Source: Homarus americanus
Lineage: Eukaryota; Arthropoda; Malacostraca; Decapoda; Nephropidae
Direction: 5' to 3'
Length of the DNA stretch: 64,000 nt
NCBI RefSeq assembly: GCF_018991925.1
Contig: NW_024753884.1
Coordinates: forward strand, 45,550-109,549
This document shows, piece after piece, positions 10,972-20,568 of the stretch (positions are counted from its first letter, which is position 1; each line of letters starts with the position of its first letter). A model generated the notes under the pieces. The model was not told the origin of the DNA, made no database searches, and saw only the letters and a list, made by a program, of their open reading frames with translations. Both the position numbers and the translations under genes were made by a program.

Positions 10972-12344
10972 TAGTACATTTATAATACTGTATAAATTTT
11001 TTCAACTATTTTTGGGTAGATTTACATAAATTTCTTCATTTATTTTCATCCATTTACATGCACACACCATACTAAAATAAACGTAAAAGAAATAAATGAC
11101 CTTAGTGCAAAGCTGGAGTGCACATGTACTAATTTGATTACGGTACTAAAATTGTTATGTCTCGTGCGAATTACTGCATGTTTATATTCAAATAAATCAG
11201 TATCTTACAAGAATCCCAGCAATGTTAATTATATTCTCGTAGGTCATTTCACTGGCATTTTAAAATGAGAGAAGCTTAGTAGGACTATTAAATAAACACA
11301 CAGAGACCTTCGGCTCAAGCTGTCAAACATATCACCTCATAGCCCCCCCCGCCCCCCCCTCCCCCCCACCCCCTCACTGGCTGGCTCGGTCCCTCTCTCC
11401 GTAATCTGCTCAGCCGGGGGTTTATTTAGGCTTAGTTTTTATCTTGTATAATATCTCAGACTAAAGTTAGGAGATTATAATTTGCATTGCTGGTATCCTT
11501 GCAAGACAGCCAATAATTTGAATATAAACGTCCTATATTTTGCTCAAGAGATAAAAATTGTTGTACATTGGTGTACAGTACTGTAGTACATTTATAATAT
11601 AAATTTTTTCAACTGCACTTTTGGGTAGATTTACATAAATTTCTTCATTTATTTTCATCCATTTACATGCACACACCATACTAAAAGAAACGTAAAAGAA
11701 ATAAATGACCTTAGTGCAAAGCTGGAGTGCACTAATTTGATTACGGTACTAAAATTGTTATTTCTAGTGCAAATTATAGCATGTTTATATTCAAATAAAT
11801 CAGTATCTTACAAGAATCCCAACAATGTTAATTATATTCACCCAGGTCATGTCACTGGCTTTTTATAAGAGAGAAACTTAGTCACTTAAGAACTGATAAA
11901 TATACAGGTACATGCGTTAGACCTTGGGCCGGTGCCAACTGTCAAATGTACAACCTCCCCTCCCCCCAAGCCCCCTCGCTCGCTCCCTCCCTCCCTCCCT
12001 CTCCCCCAACTGCCCAGCGTTGCTGGAATCCTTGTAAAACAGTGAATAATTTTAATATAAACGTCATGTATTTTGCACAAGAGATAAAAATTAATCGCCT
12101 GTATCACATTACAGTAGTGATTTACGAGTAAAAGTGTATATGTATGTATATAGTATTCCACATACACATAAGTATAAATACAAAGTTTATGTGATGATTG
12201 GACAACGTCCATTTCGGTTAACGTCACGTTTCCAAGAACGTATCTAGGACGTTAACCGGCGCATGACTGTACTCACAACTTCTCAAGTCCCAGTGAAGTA
12301 TTTTGAAGATAAGAAAAAGGTTTTGTAAAGTATTAGATGTACAA

Positions 12345-12895
12345 GTGATATCTTCGTTACCCAGAACAACTGGTGCAGAGCACTTCTCGGAATGATAGAT
12401 TTCTGGGTAACGAGACGACCCTCTCAAAGCTGGAAAAACTCCCTCCTCCCCAGAATTTTCTGGGTAACGGAAAAATGTTATTGGAAGTTCCAGAATGATG
12501 CATTAATTCATCTCATAAAGTTGGAAAAAAATCCTTCACCCCCGGAATTTTCCGAAAATTTCCGGGTAACGAAAAAATATTCTTGAAAGGACCAGAAATT
12601 GTTAATTACATCATCTCTTGAACCCAGAAAAATATCTCCCATCCCTGGAATTTTCCAGGTACCGGAAATATTTCCTCGGAATTTCCAGAAAACGTTCCTG
12701 ATTTCCATCTCTCAAACCAGAAGAAAAAACTTCTCCATCCCCGGAATTTTCCAGAAAATGTGCCCCTCTGAAAGTCTTTCCTAAGGCCGGAATTTTCCAG
12801 AAAATTCCGGCTTTGAGAACTATTTTTCGAGAAAATTTTAATTTCAGCTATTGGAGAGTTCCGGGTTTGAGGGATTCCAGCTAATGGAGATGCTA
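12345..12895. repeat. Rep-E copy 1, degenerate ~115 bp tandem repeat
   Basis: Irregular units built on CCGGAATTTTCC and GGGTAACGGAAA words, each with a pattern like CTCTCAAAGC-GGAAAAA-TCCC-TCCCC-GAATTTTC. The opening part (GTTACCCAGAACAACTGG) matches the start of a second copy at about 22690-23005. No transposase or intact ends recognised; it could be a degraded Tigger-like element. No coding. Confidence 0.55.
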
Positions 12896-15162
12896 CAGGT
12901 AAACCTCGATAAATGATGGGGTTAGGTTCCTGAAGAACTCATCGCTAAATGAAATATCGTAGATAGGGAGCATTATAACATGAGGTTCAATGAGATACGT
13001 TCCCAGCCAGTCCTTAAACACATATGTATCACCAACAAAAAAAATCCTACACGACTACTATCAGTATAAAATTATTAAACAACATTCACCACATCCTGAG
13101 GAATAAGTCTGGTCATCACATGTCCTCTTCGAGGCTCAGGGTACTCTTGTAGGTGGAGTTGAGATGTCACTCAGACTCCCACACAGCCTCTGGGGAGTCT
13201 CACAATGCTTCACAATGTCAGGTTTCACCTCAGAGACACAGTTGTCTTGGATTCCTTGGCCTTCCCAGACATTTTCAAAGTTACACTGCTCACTTTACAG
13301 TCACAAAAACAGAACAAAAGCACATGTCACAAAAACAGAGTGAATGATAACATAAAATCAGTGATAGTGGCCGACACTGCTCACATCATTTTCACAACAA
13401 CAGAGGCGAAGCACCTTACAGTCACAAAAACAGAAAACTTCACTTCACAGTCACCATAACACAGTTCATTCTAAACGTTAGTGCTATCCTGTCACTATAA
13501 GAAAAGAAAACACTAATGAAACACAATGTACGATGATGACCGATAATCATGGAACAATGCGATGGCAGGTTTACGATCGACAAAGAACCAAACAGAGGGC
13601 TATAGTGCATGGGTTGGCTGTGTGGCTGCATGCGGGTAGGACTGACAATTGATGGTAGAGATGCATGGTGTATAGGGTTAAATATTGTTTCCTTATAAAA
13701 TTTCACTGACTTGACGTAGAAAAAATATAATTTGCATTGCTGGAATCCTTGTAAGACAGCGATTAATTTGAGCACTATATACAACCCATATACAGTATAT
13801 TACACTAGAGATACGGTAAAACAAAATTCCGACCAATGGATATTCAATGAATACAGTAAAAGTCCAAAAATCCGGATGCCAGAAATCCGGACCACCCGAG
13901 AATCCGGACTTTTCGACCCTCGTTAATTCAGACCCTTTAATCCGGATTTCGGATAATTCGGACAAATCTGAACCTTTTTTTTTAAGATTTGTAGGAATAT
14001 TACCTACGTGGACCTTAAGCTAAAATGCTGGTCCACCCACTGTTGGGATAAAACACCAGCGTCTTTTTGGTTAAATGTAACATCTCCACCACTAGTGTGG
14101 GGGGGGGGGATGCAACTTTTAGCTTCAAACATGAAAAATATTTACCATTTACTGCCAGTAAACAATGGAAACGTAAAATATGTACCAATTAGTAATGAAA
14201 AGTTGTGCAGTTCCTTCAGCAAATGAAGCTCACCAACTTACAATAGGCTAAATTACCTTACAACGTGTTTTCAGTAGTCTATGTTGAAGTTCTTAGCACA
14301 GTCTAAGTTATCATATATACGGTATCACAGTTCTCATTGATCTACAAAAAATACCGGTAATAAAAACCTTTTCGATATTTCACACTTAATATAATACCTG
14401 GTAATCTACTTCAACCTCCTATTGTTTACAATGACGCATGACGCACCACCAGCTGTTGAGTATCAGCTAGACGGTACACGTGTTTTTCGAATCGTTTTCA
14501 GTTAAAAAACTGTTACATCACATGTATATTTTACCTTAACTGTGCCTGAATGAATATATTCTCGGAAATAAATAGTAGTTTTGCTGAAACGTGATATATT
14601 TTAATGTAAAATAGGATAAAATACATGACGAAAACAAAAGATTTTACCTGACCTTCCGATGTTCAAGAGAAGTTACTCGTTTTTTTAATAGTTTTTGGTT
14701 AAAATACTGTTATATTACAATGGTATTCTATTCATACTGTGCTTGATATAATGCATTCACGGAAATGTAATATTTTTGCTGAAATGACGTACGTATTACA
14801 GTGGAAAGTGGGATAAAATCGTGACGAAAACAATGACTTTCACTTTCTTTCGTTCAAAAGATGTTACCGTAATCGCTTTACGATTGGTTTTCAGTTAAAA
14901 AGCTGTTGTATTACAATAATATTCTATCCTAATTGACTTGAATAAATGCTACGATACCATATTTCTGAATATTTTCATTAAAATCCATCCAAATCATTTT
15001 CCTTGTCATCGCCTGCAGCACCAAACAGCTTCTCCCAGTCCTCTCCTTGAACAGGGCTAGAGGGTACGTGTTTTTCGGATTGTTTTCAGTTAAAAAACTG
15101 TTACATCACACGTATATTTTACCTAAACTGCGCCTGAATGAATATATTCTCGGAAATAAATA

Positions 15163-16027
15163 CAGTGGGGTATGCTATAACGAACGTAATTGGTTCCAGA
15201 ACCTCGTTCGTTATAGCATTCGTTCGTTATAGGATTAATCCGTTCCAGGCCCCCAAATACAACCACTTAACACTGAAAAAATTCTGTGGAAAATGTAAAA
15301 AATACGGTACTTTATCTTACCTTAGTGTTATTCAGCATGCAGGTACCCCTAAACACTGGCACATCACTATCACTTCCACTGGGAGTCTTGGCTTTAAGGT
15401 CCTCAAACAATTGTTTAGCCTTCTCACAAATTATAGCTTCACTAATGTTACCACCTGCCATTTCTTTCTCCTTTATCCACACTAAGAGTAAATTTTCCAT
15501 CTCTTCAATCACATTACACTTTGCTTTGCTAAGTCTAAAGATTCCCTTAGCCACTTGCACAGTTTTTAACTCCTCTTTATTCTTCAAAATCGTACATATA
15601 GTCGATTTAGCCATCCCATATTCATCACTAAGTTTCGCAATGCTTCTTCCATTCTCACGTTTCTTTATAATTTCTTTCTTAGTTTCAAGGGTTATTAGCT
15701 TTCTCACTCGCTTTGGACGACTCATTGTTACAATTGTATACTTGTATAACAAAATAGTTATACAAATAACGCGAATTTCCACATCAAAAGACGAAATTTC
15801 AACAATAACAGTGGTGCACTGGCTACACAATGAGACAAAGATGGCGCCTGACGCTCTTGTTGTGGGTCGCGGTACAACAATATTCATGCGCCAGGCGAAA
15901 TAGTCCCGTATTCATCCGCGTTCGTTGTAGGAGTTGCGTTCGTTATAGCATTCTCAATTTTATAGGTAAAACCGTTTGTTATAGGAATATTCGTAGTAGG
16001 ATCCGTTCGTTATAGCATACCCCACTG
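15163..16027 (-). mobile_element. Tig-I, 865 bp Tigger-type deletion derivative
   Basis: Ends CAGTGGGGTATGCTATAACG (left) and its inverted copy CGTTATAGCATACCCCACTG (right), flanked by TA at 15161-15162 and 16028-16029. Removing it together with one TA restores GGAAATAAATAGTAGTTTTG, exactly as found in the sister tandem block near 14565. The word CGTTCGTTATAG recurs two to three times inside each end. It carries an intact N-terminal transposase frame on the minus strand. Confidence 0.9.
15312..15725 (-). CDS. Truncated Tigger-type transposase: DNA-binding N-terminus only
   Basis: A 137-residue open frame from ATG 15725, chosen because MSRPKRVRKLITLETKKEI is the normal start of such proteins; the frame stays open 54 codons upstream but that part is not protein-like. 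Residues about 5-60 form a Pipsqueak-type HTH (KLSDEYGMAKSTICTILKNK). Residues about 70-125 begin the CENP-B-type second HTH (EMENLLLVWIKEKEMAGG, EKAKQLFEDL). It then stops without any DDE domain. No internal stops, unlike most transposon genes here. Such a protein could bind the Tig-I ends and compete with full transposase; this is inference from P-element-type repressors, and expression is unknown. Confidence 0.6.
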   Translation of the reverse strand: MSRPKRVRKLITLETKKEIIKKRENGRSIAKLSDEYGMAKSTICTILKNKEELKTVQVAKGIFRLSKAKCNVIEEMENLLLVWIKEKEMAGGNISEAIICEKAKQLFEDLKAKTPSGSDSDVPVFRGTCMLNNTKVR

Positions 16028-17009
16028 TAGTAGTTTTGCTGAAACGTGATGTATTTCAATGTAAAATAGGATAAAATACATGACGAAAACAAAAGACTTT
16101 ACCTAAGCTTCCGATGTTCTTGAGATGTTATTCGTTTTTTAATAGTTTTCGGTTAAAATACTGTTATATTACAATGATATTCTATTCATACTGTGCTTGA
16201 TATAATACATTCACGGAAATGTAATATTTTTGCTGAAATGACGTACGTATTACAGTGGAAAGTGGGATAAAATCGTGATGTAAAGAATGACTTTCACTTT
16301 CTTTCGTTCAAAACATGTTACCGTAAATACTTTACGAATGGTTTAGTTAAAAAACTGTTGTATTACAATAATATTCCCTCCTAATTGACTTGAATAAGTA
16401 CTTGAATGGAAATATACAATATTTTTGTTGAAACTACCCGCGTTTCAGTGTAAAGTGTCGTAATAATAAATGGTAAACAATTTGGCTTCGCCACTCGGTG
16501 TTTCAGGCACAGCGAGCCTCAGTTTATAGGACGTAGAGTGTTTTTACTGAAGGTTTTGTTGTTCCATTACCCTCAAAAACGTGGGTCGACCTATAAACGA
16601 GGAATATCATAAATTAACGATTTCTTGGTCAAAAAATCAGGGTCGACATATAAACGAGGGTGGGTGGGGTTATAGACGAGTATATGCGGTATGCAAGGCT
16701 AAGGACAAACTCACTGCATTTTCTTTGAAATATAATGCAATATTAACCCCTAAATCGGTTAATTCGGACAATCGGCTAAAACGGACACCCTTCCCCCCTA
16801 TTAGTCCGAATTAACGACGAATTAACGAGGGTTGACTGGTAATTTTTTTTTTTTAATAATTTAGCTGGCTTTTGTGTGTATGTGCACATGCGTGAGCACC
16901 ACAGCTGCACAGTGACAACAAGCGACCATGCGGTTGCCACTTTAAAACGAGCAATCAAACTCCGACAACGTATGTAATTTTGAGTCCTACTCTTTCCATT
17001 TACAGAGTA

Positions 17010-18786
17010 CAGTTGTACCCCGCTTAACGCTGTCAATTGAACCCACAGGGTACCGCGTTAAGTGAAAACCGCGTTAAGTGAACAACAGAACAGAACAATT
17101 ATGATGTGGTATATCTCGACTTTTAGCAAAGCCTTCACAGAGTCCCCCACTTAAAGACTACTAGAAAGGTAGAAGCTCATGGCATCAAAGGTGACATCCT
17201 TAAATGGATTAGGGCGTGGTTACAGGACAGGAAACAGCGAGTGAGCATTAACGGCACTAAGTCCCATTGAGCAACGCCACAAGTGGAGTTCCCCAAGGCT
17301 CAGTACTTGGACCATTATTATTTATTATATACATAAACGACATAGATATCGGCATAGACAGCAACATAAGTAAATTTGCTGATGACACTAAAATAGGACG
17401 GTTATCAAATCTGGACGAGACTCGCAAAACTACAGGAAGATCTAAACAAATTTTTCGACTGGTCTGAAAAATGGCAGATGAAATTCAACGTGGACAAACG
17501 TAAAGTACTCAGTATAGGAGATGCAAACAGGGAAACCAGTTACCAGATGAACAACGATGCCATTGAAAAATCCGACTGCGAGAGAGATTTAGGAGTAATG
17601 ATAAGTAGGAACCTTAAGCCAAGTAAACAATGTATATTTGCTCGAAACAAGGCTAATAAAGTATTTGGGTTCATACAAAGGAGTGTTAGTTACAAGACTA
17701 GCGAGGTCATCCTAAAACTATATCTTGCACTTGGATTACGCAGTTCAGTTCTGGGTCACCGTATTACAGAATGGATATAGAATCCTTGGAAAGAATTCAG
17801 AGGAGAATGACAAGACTAATCCCGGGCATTAGGAAACTTGAGTATAGAGACAGGTTAAAGCATCTTAATTTGCACTCCCTCGAGAGACGTAGAGCGAGGG
17901 GCGACCTGATAGAGGTGTATAAGTGGAAGACAGGGCTAAACAAAGGGGACATTACAAAGGTACTCAAATTATCCAACCAGGTGCGAACTCGTAACAATGG
18001 TTTTAAATTAGACAAATTTAGATTTAGGCGTGAAATAGGTAAACACTGGTTTGGAAACAGAGTAGTGGATGAATGGAACAAGTTACCAAATATCATCATT
18101 AACTCGAATACGCTGAATTGCTTCAAAAATAGGTTGGATGCTCATATGAGCAATAGGGGTTGGGTGTAAACGGGACTGCCAGTATGGGCCAATAGGCCCG
18201 CTGCAGTTTCCTCCATTCTTATGTTCTTATGTTCTTATATGATTAATTCCAATAGAGACTGGCCCGACGAACTCCACTTTTTGACGACACACAACTATGT
18301 TGTAGTGAAAAATATTATCTTAACTTTATGATGGTATGCACACAATTAATAATTAAGAGAAATATCAATAATATTAGGTTTTTTAACACTTACATTAGTA
18401 GAAAAGATGGCTGGGCACACGGGGATGGGGGGTTGGTTCCGAGGCAGAGGGCAGATTATTGGCCCTCACCTGTATCACTTGAATCAATTGTATCACTATC
18501 CACCACAGAGGCTTGCAGGGCCTCTTTGTCAAACCCCTCAAAGTCCATATAAGTCCATATCCTCACTATAATTATCACTATCACTGACTTGGGCCGGCTG
18601 TGGTGGGTGGCGGGTGAAGAACTCGGTAATGTTTTGATGACTGGGCGACCTTGTGCGCATCGTGCCCGCGCCGCTTCCCTCGTATATGAGTAGATGAACC
18701 GCATTAAGTGAAAGTTCGGTTCTGGCGAGGCACCGCGTATATGAGAATTCGCGTTAAGTGAAACCGCGTTAAGCGGGGTACAACTG
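17010..18786 (-). mobile_element. Tig-A1, Tigger-type deletion derivative carrying a LINE
   Basis: Left end CAGTTGTACCCCGCTTAACG and inverted right end CGCTTAACGC-type sequence ending GGGGTACAACTG at 18786, with TA duplicated (17008-17009, 18787-18788). The word CGCGTTAAGTGAA is repeated inside both ends. It shares the internal segment AACTCCACTTTTTGACGACA with Tig-A2, A3 and A4. 18456-18704 on the minus strand holds a transposase C-terminal tail with GFDKEALQ and an acidic DSDTIDSSDTGEG stretch. The LINE occupies about 17098-18238. Confidence 0.85.
17098..18238 (+). pseudogene. 5'-truncated CR1/Jockey-like LINE reverse transcriptase
   Basis: Plus-strand non-LTR retrotransposon fragment, in several frames. 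Visible RT blocks: YLDFSKAF at the truncated start, [40 protein letters not shown], and the catalytic box as KFADDTKI. The thumb and C-terminus are readable from 17478 and from 17771, for example SLERIQRRMTRLIPG and RTRNNGFKLDKFRFRRE. The final frame ends at 18169. The 3' end is a short tandem TTCTTATG repeat at about 18217-18237, the type of 3' end known for CR1-like LINEs. At least three frameshifts or stops. It lies within Tig-A1 and is therefore younger. Confidence 0.85.
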
Positions 18787-18806
18787 TACTGTACAAGCCC
18801 ATAATA

Positions 18807-19031
18807 ATGGCTCCTAAAGTAGATAAACTTCGTTGTGCGAAGAGAAAGAAGAACACATTGAAACTGAGTGACAAACTTGAAATAATTATGAAACTAGAAC
18901 GTGGTGTGAGTAGTACTGTTCTAATGGAAACATACGACATTGGAAAGTCTACAATTTATGATATAAAAAAGGCAAAGAATAAAATTCTAGAATTCAGTTT
19001 TTTTTTTAAAACTGCTCGTTTGGATAAATGA
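18807..19031 (+). pseudogene. Tig-G transposase N-terminal remnant (HTH_psq)
   Basis: From ATG 18807 it reads MAPKVDKLRCAKRKKNTLKL, then SDKLEIIMKLERGVSSTVL and METYDIGKSTIYDIKKAKNK. This is a complete Pipsqueak-type HTH with the recognition helix (YDIGKSTIYDIKK). It then runs into a T-rich stretch and stops after 74 residues, about 165 bp from the right end of Tig-G. The catalytic domain is absent. The helix-turn-helix is uninterrupted, so a short DNA-binding peptide could be made. Confidence 0.65.
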
Positions 19032-19309
19032 AGCATGTTATATTTGCTAATGAATAAACTATCAAAATGTACCTGTTCATCTCTTCTTTATTCCTCCTTA
19101 AATTTGAATTTTAAAAGTACTGCCTGAGAATCCGGAAAATCCGAAAATCCGGACCGACCCAATCCCCAAGCAGTCCGGATTTTTGGACTTCTACTGTATC
19201 ATTAAAGTGAATTTTTCTGATGGTTTATAGGGAGATGGTCTTAATTCATGACCATCATTAAAGCGTAATATCGCTGAATGAGAGAGAGAGTTTATCAAGG
19301 TTTACCTAG

Positions 19310-19805
19310 TAGTTGGTCTTGTGTACAGTTCTGTATGGTATTTGTATATTTTTAAGCCTGTGACTTTACTGCCTTTTGTGAAAGACTAAGACTAAACTTA
19401 TTTCATGAATAGATTAATAAATTACATTTAGATAATATACTGTATACTATACTTGTAATGGTCAGTTTCAGAGTGACTACAACTGGAACCAGAGTGACAG
19501 GTGCTGTGTTGTGGCAAGCTATGAATAATGGAGTGTGGAGAGGCTGATTCAATTACCATCATTTCCAGGGTAAGTGATAGTCTTCTTGTATAGTAATATT
19601 TGTGCTTTCATTACATATCTAGCTGCAGAGGCAGAAATCTTCACTTGACTCTCCATTTATAACAATAAAACTTAATCTCCAATTATTATGTTAAGTAAAT
19701 GATCAATGTAATATTAATATGGATTGGACAGTGTTTTATGATAGCAGACGGGAGGGACCAAACTACAGTACAGTGCCTTCAAGAGAGTTCAGTTCTCAAC
19801 AGGTA
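19310..19805. other. Unassigned AT-rich interval
   Basis: Nothing recognisable; no reading frame of note. One isolated sequence resembling a splice donor (CAGGGTAAGT near 19567) has no exon support. Confidence 0.3.
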
Positions 19806-20311
19806 CACCACCGATTTTCCGGGAACTGATGGTCCGGCACCTCCTTTAGTCCGGACAAAATTACAAGAGGGCACTTAACTTCCCTTCCTCCCTCCCAGCC
19901 AGGGTGAAGGTAGTGTTTGGCTTAAAGTTTTTACTTTATAAAATGTAGCTGACTAGACTTAGAATATAAATTGCATTGCTGGAATCCTTGTAAGATAGTG
20001 ATTAATTTGAGTATAAACATCACATAGTTTACACAAGAGATAAATATTTTAGTCCTTTAGTGTTGTACATTTGAGAACAAAGTTTGTAAAGTAATATGTT
20101 GCTCAAAATTATGGCTTTTTCACATTTAATTTACATTTAACATTTGTTTAATTAAAATTTCTATCAGTCCATGGTGCTTTAGAAACACAGGTGTATAATT
20201 AGTGGGTCAGAGGTGTATTGTTGAATTATTATTACTGACCTCGGTTGGTCCGGCAAAATGGATAATCGAGCAAGGCTTTGGAACCAAGGGTGCCGGAAAA
20301 TCGGTGGTGTG
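19806..20311. mobile_element. Tig-M, ~506 bp MITE with a core-repeat arm
   Basis: Left end CACCACCGATTTTCCGGGAA and inverted right end TTCCGGCA-type sequence (CCGGAAAATCGGTGGTGTG), flanked by TA (19804-19805, 20312-20313). GGTCCGGC words repeat near both ends. It includes a forward copy of the ~85 bp core at about 19962-20050 and a short TCCCTCCCTCCC run before it. No coding. Confidence 0.7.
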
Positions 20312-20568
20312 TATTGTATTATGATTTTTATCGACTCTGTATCTGTATTCTTATGGCGAAATAAACTTTTCAATACCAATATCGGTAAATGATTAGTAGA
20401 ACGTGAGATCTTAAAGGATGAAAACCAGTGCCTCAGTTGGCAGATTATTACTGTTCTGCCTTCAATATGCTGTACAGTCGTACTACTTATACTTTGCTGC
20501 CACTCAGAATTGAGTATGATGATCATACAGCTATGATACAATAATATGAGTTACTAAGGTTATCATCT

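Larger units (their letters stand above)
9890..12120. repeat. Three ~600 bp tandem units with inverted 'core' arms
   Basis: Units lie at about 9890-10437, 10974-11592 and 11593-12120; the first is separated by Tig-L. Each holds a left arm (9985-10050, 11175-11240, 11785-11845), a very C-rich spacer, and an inverted right arm (10328-10420, 11470-11560, 12015-12095). Arms share the core GCATTGCTGGAATCCTTG continuing through TAAGACAG...TTGAATATAAAC. Units two and three share nearly identical stretches such as GTAGATTTACATAAATTTC. No coding seen. Confidence 0.75.
8939..12269. mobile_element. Tig-C, composite Tigger-type element with TA duplication
   Basis: Left end CAGTCATGCGTTAGTTAACG at 8939 and right end, inverted, CAGTCATGCGCCGGTTAACG ending at 12269, with TA on both sides (8937-8938 and 12270-12271). 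No transposase of its own is visible, so at 3.3 kb it is a non-autonomous or heavily invaded copy. Inside are one end of another family (about 9550-9640), three ~600 bp palindromic units (about 9890-12120) and the nested Tig-L. About 9000-9550 holds an AT-rich body with no coding. Confidence 0.75.
14455..16450. repeat. Degenerate ~200 bp tandem repeats in two ~570 bp blocks
   Basis: Block 1 is about 14455-15000. Block 2 is about 15060-16450 minus Tig-I. Each has about three units built on GTTAAAAAACTGTTA...TTTTGCTGAAA-ACGT...GGATAAAAT-ATGACGAAAACAA. The blocks are nearly the same at many positions, for example GGAAATAAATAGTAGTTTTG, which gives the empty site for Tig-I. No coding. Confidence 0.75.
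13910..16838. mobile_element. Tig-H, degraded Tigger-like element nested in Tig-G
   Basis: The left part reads CGACCCTCGTTAATTC; the right end, inverted, CAGTCAACCCTCGTTAATTC, ends at 16838. Both carry TTCGGAC/TAATTCGG words. The first bases of the left end and a clear TA duplication are missing, so limits are approximate. It contains the ~200 bp tandem repeats, Tig-I, and at about 16570-16690 a single end of another family with repeated TATAAACGAGG words finishing TATATGCGG. 14000-14450 shows no coding. Confidence 0.5.
13854..19196 (+). mobile_element. Tig-G, Tigger-type element nested in Tig-F
   Basis: Left end CAGTAAAAGTCCAAAAATCC at 13854 and exact-style inverted right end GGATTTTTGGACTTCTACTG at 19196, flanked by TA on both sides (13852-13853, 19197-19198). 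The word AATCCGGA is repeated at both ends. Without its inserts (Tig-H and Tig-A1) the element is only about 640 bp, so it is an internal deletion derivative that kept a transposase N-terminus at 18807. Confidence 0.8.
12896..19309. mobile_element. Tig-F, outer element of a multi-level nest
   Basis: Left end CAGGTAAACCTCGATAAATG at 12896, preceded by TA; the right end near 19309 is its inverted counterpart (GGTTTACCTAG). Subterminal sequences also pair (CATCGCTAAATG left; CGCTGAATGA right). Its own sequence is 12896-13853 and 19197-19309; everything between belongs to Tig-G and what lies inside it. 12900-13500 has short reading frames only and no confident transposase. A core-repeat arm sits at 13725-13800. 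The right end carries one extra base compared with the left. Confidence 0.6.

Noticed and set aside
19560..19575. Splice donor CAGGGTAAGT suggesting a host exon
   Set aside because: No coding frame, acceptor or branch site nearby; one such match is expected by chance in 64 kb.
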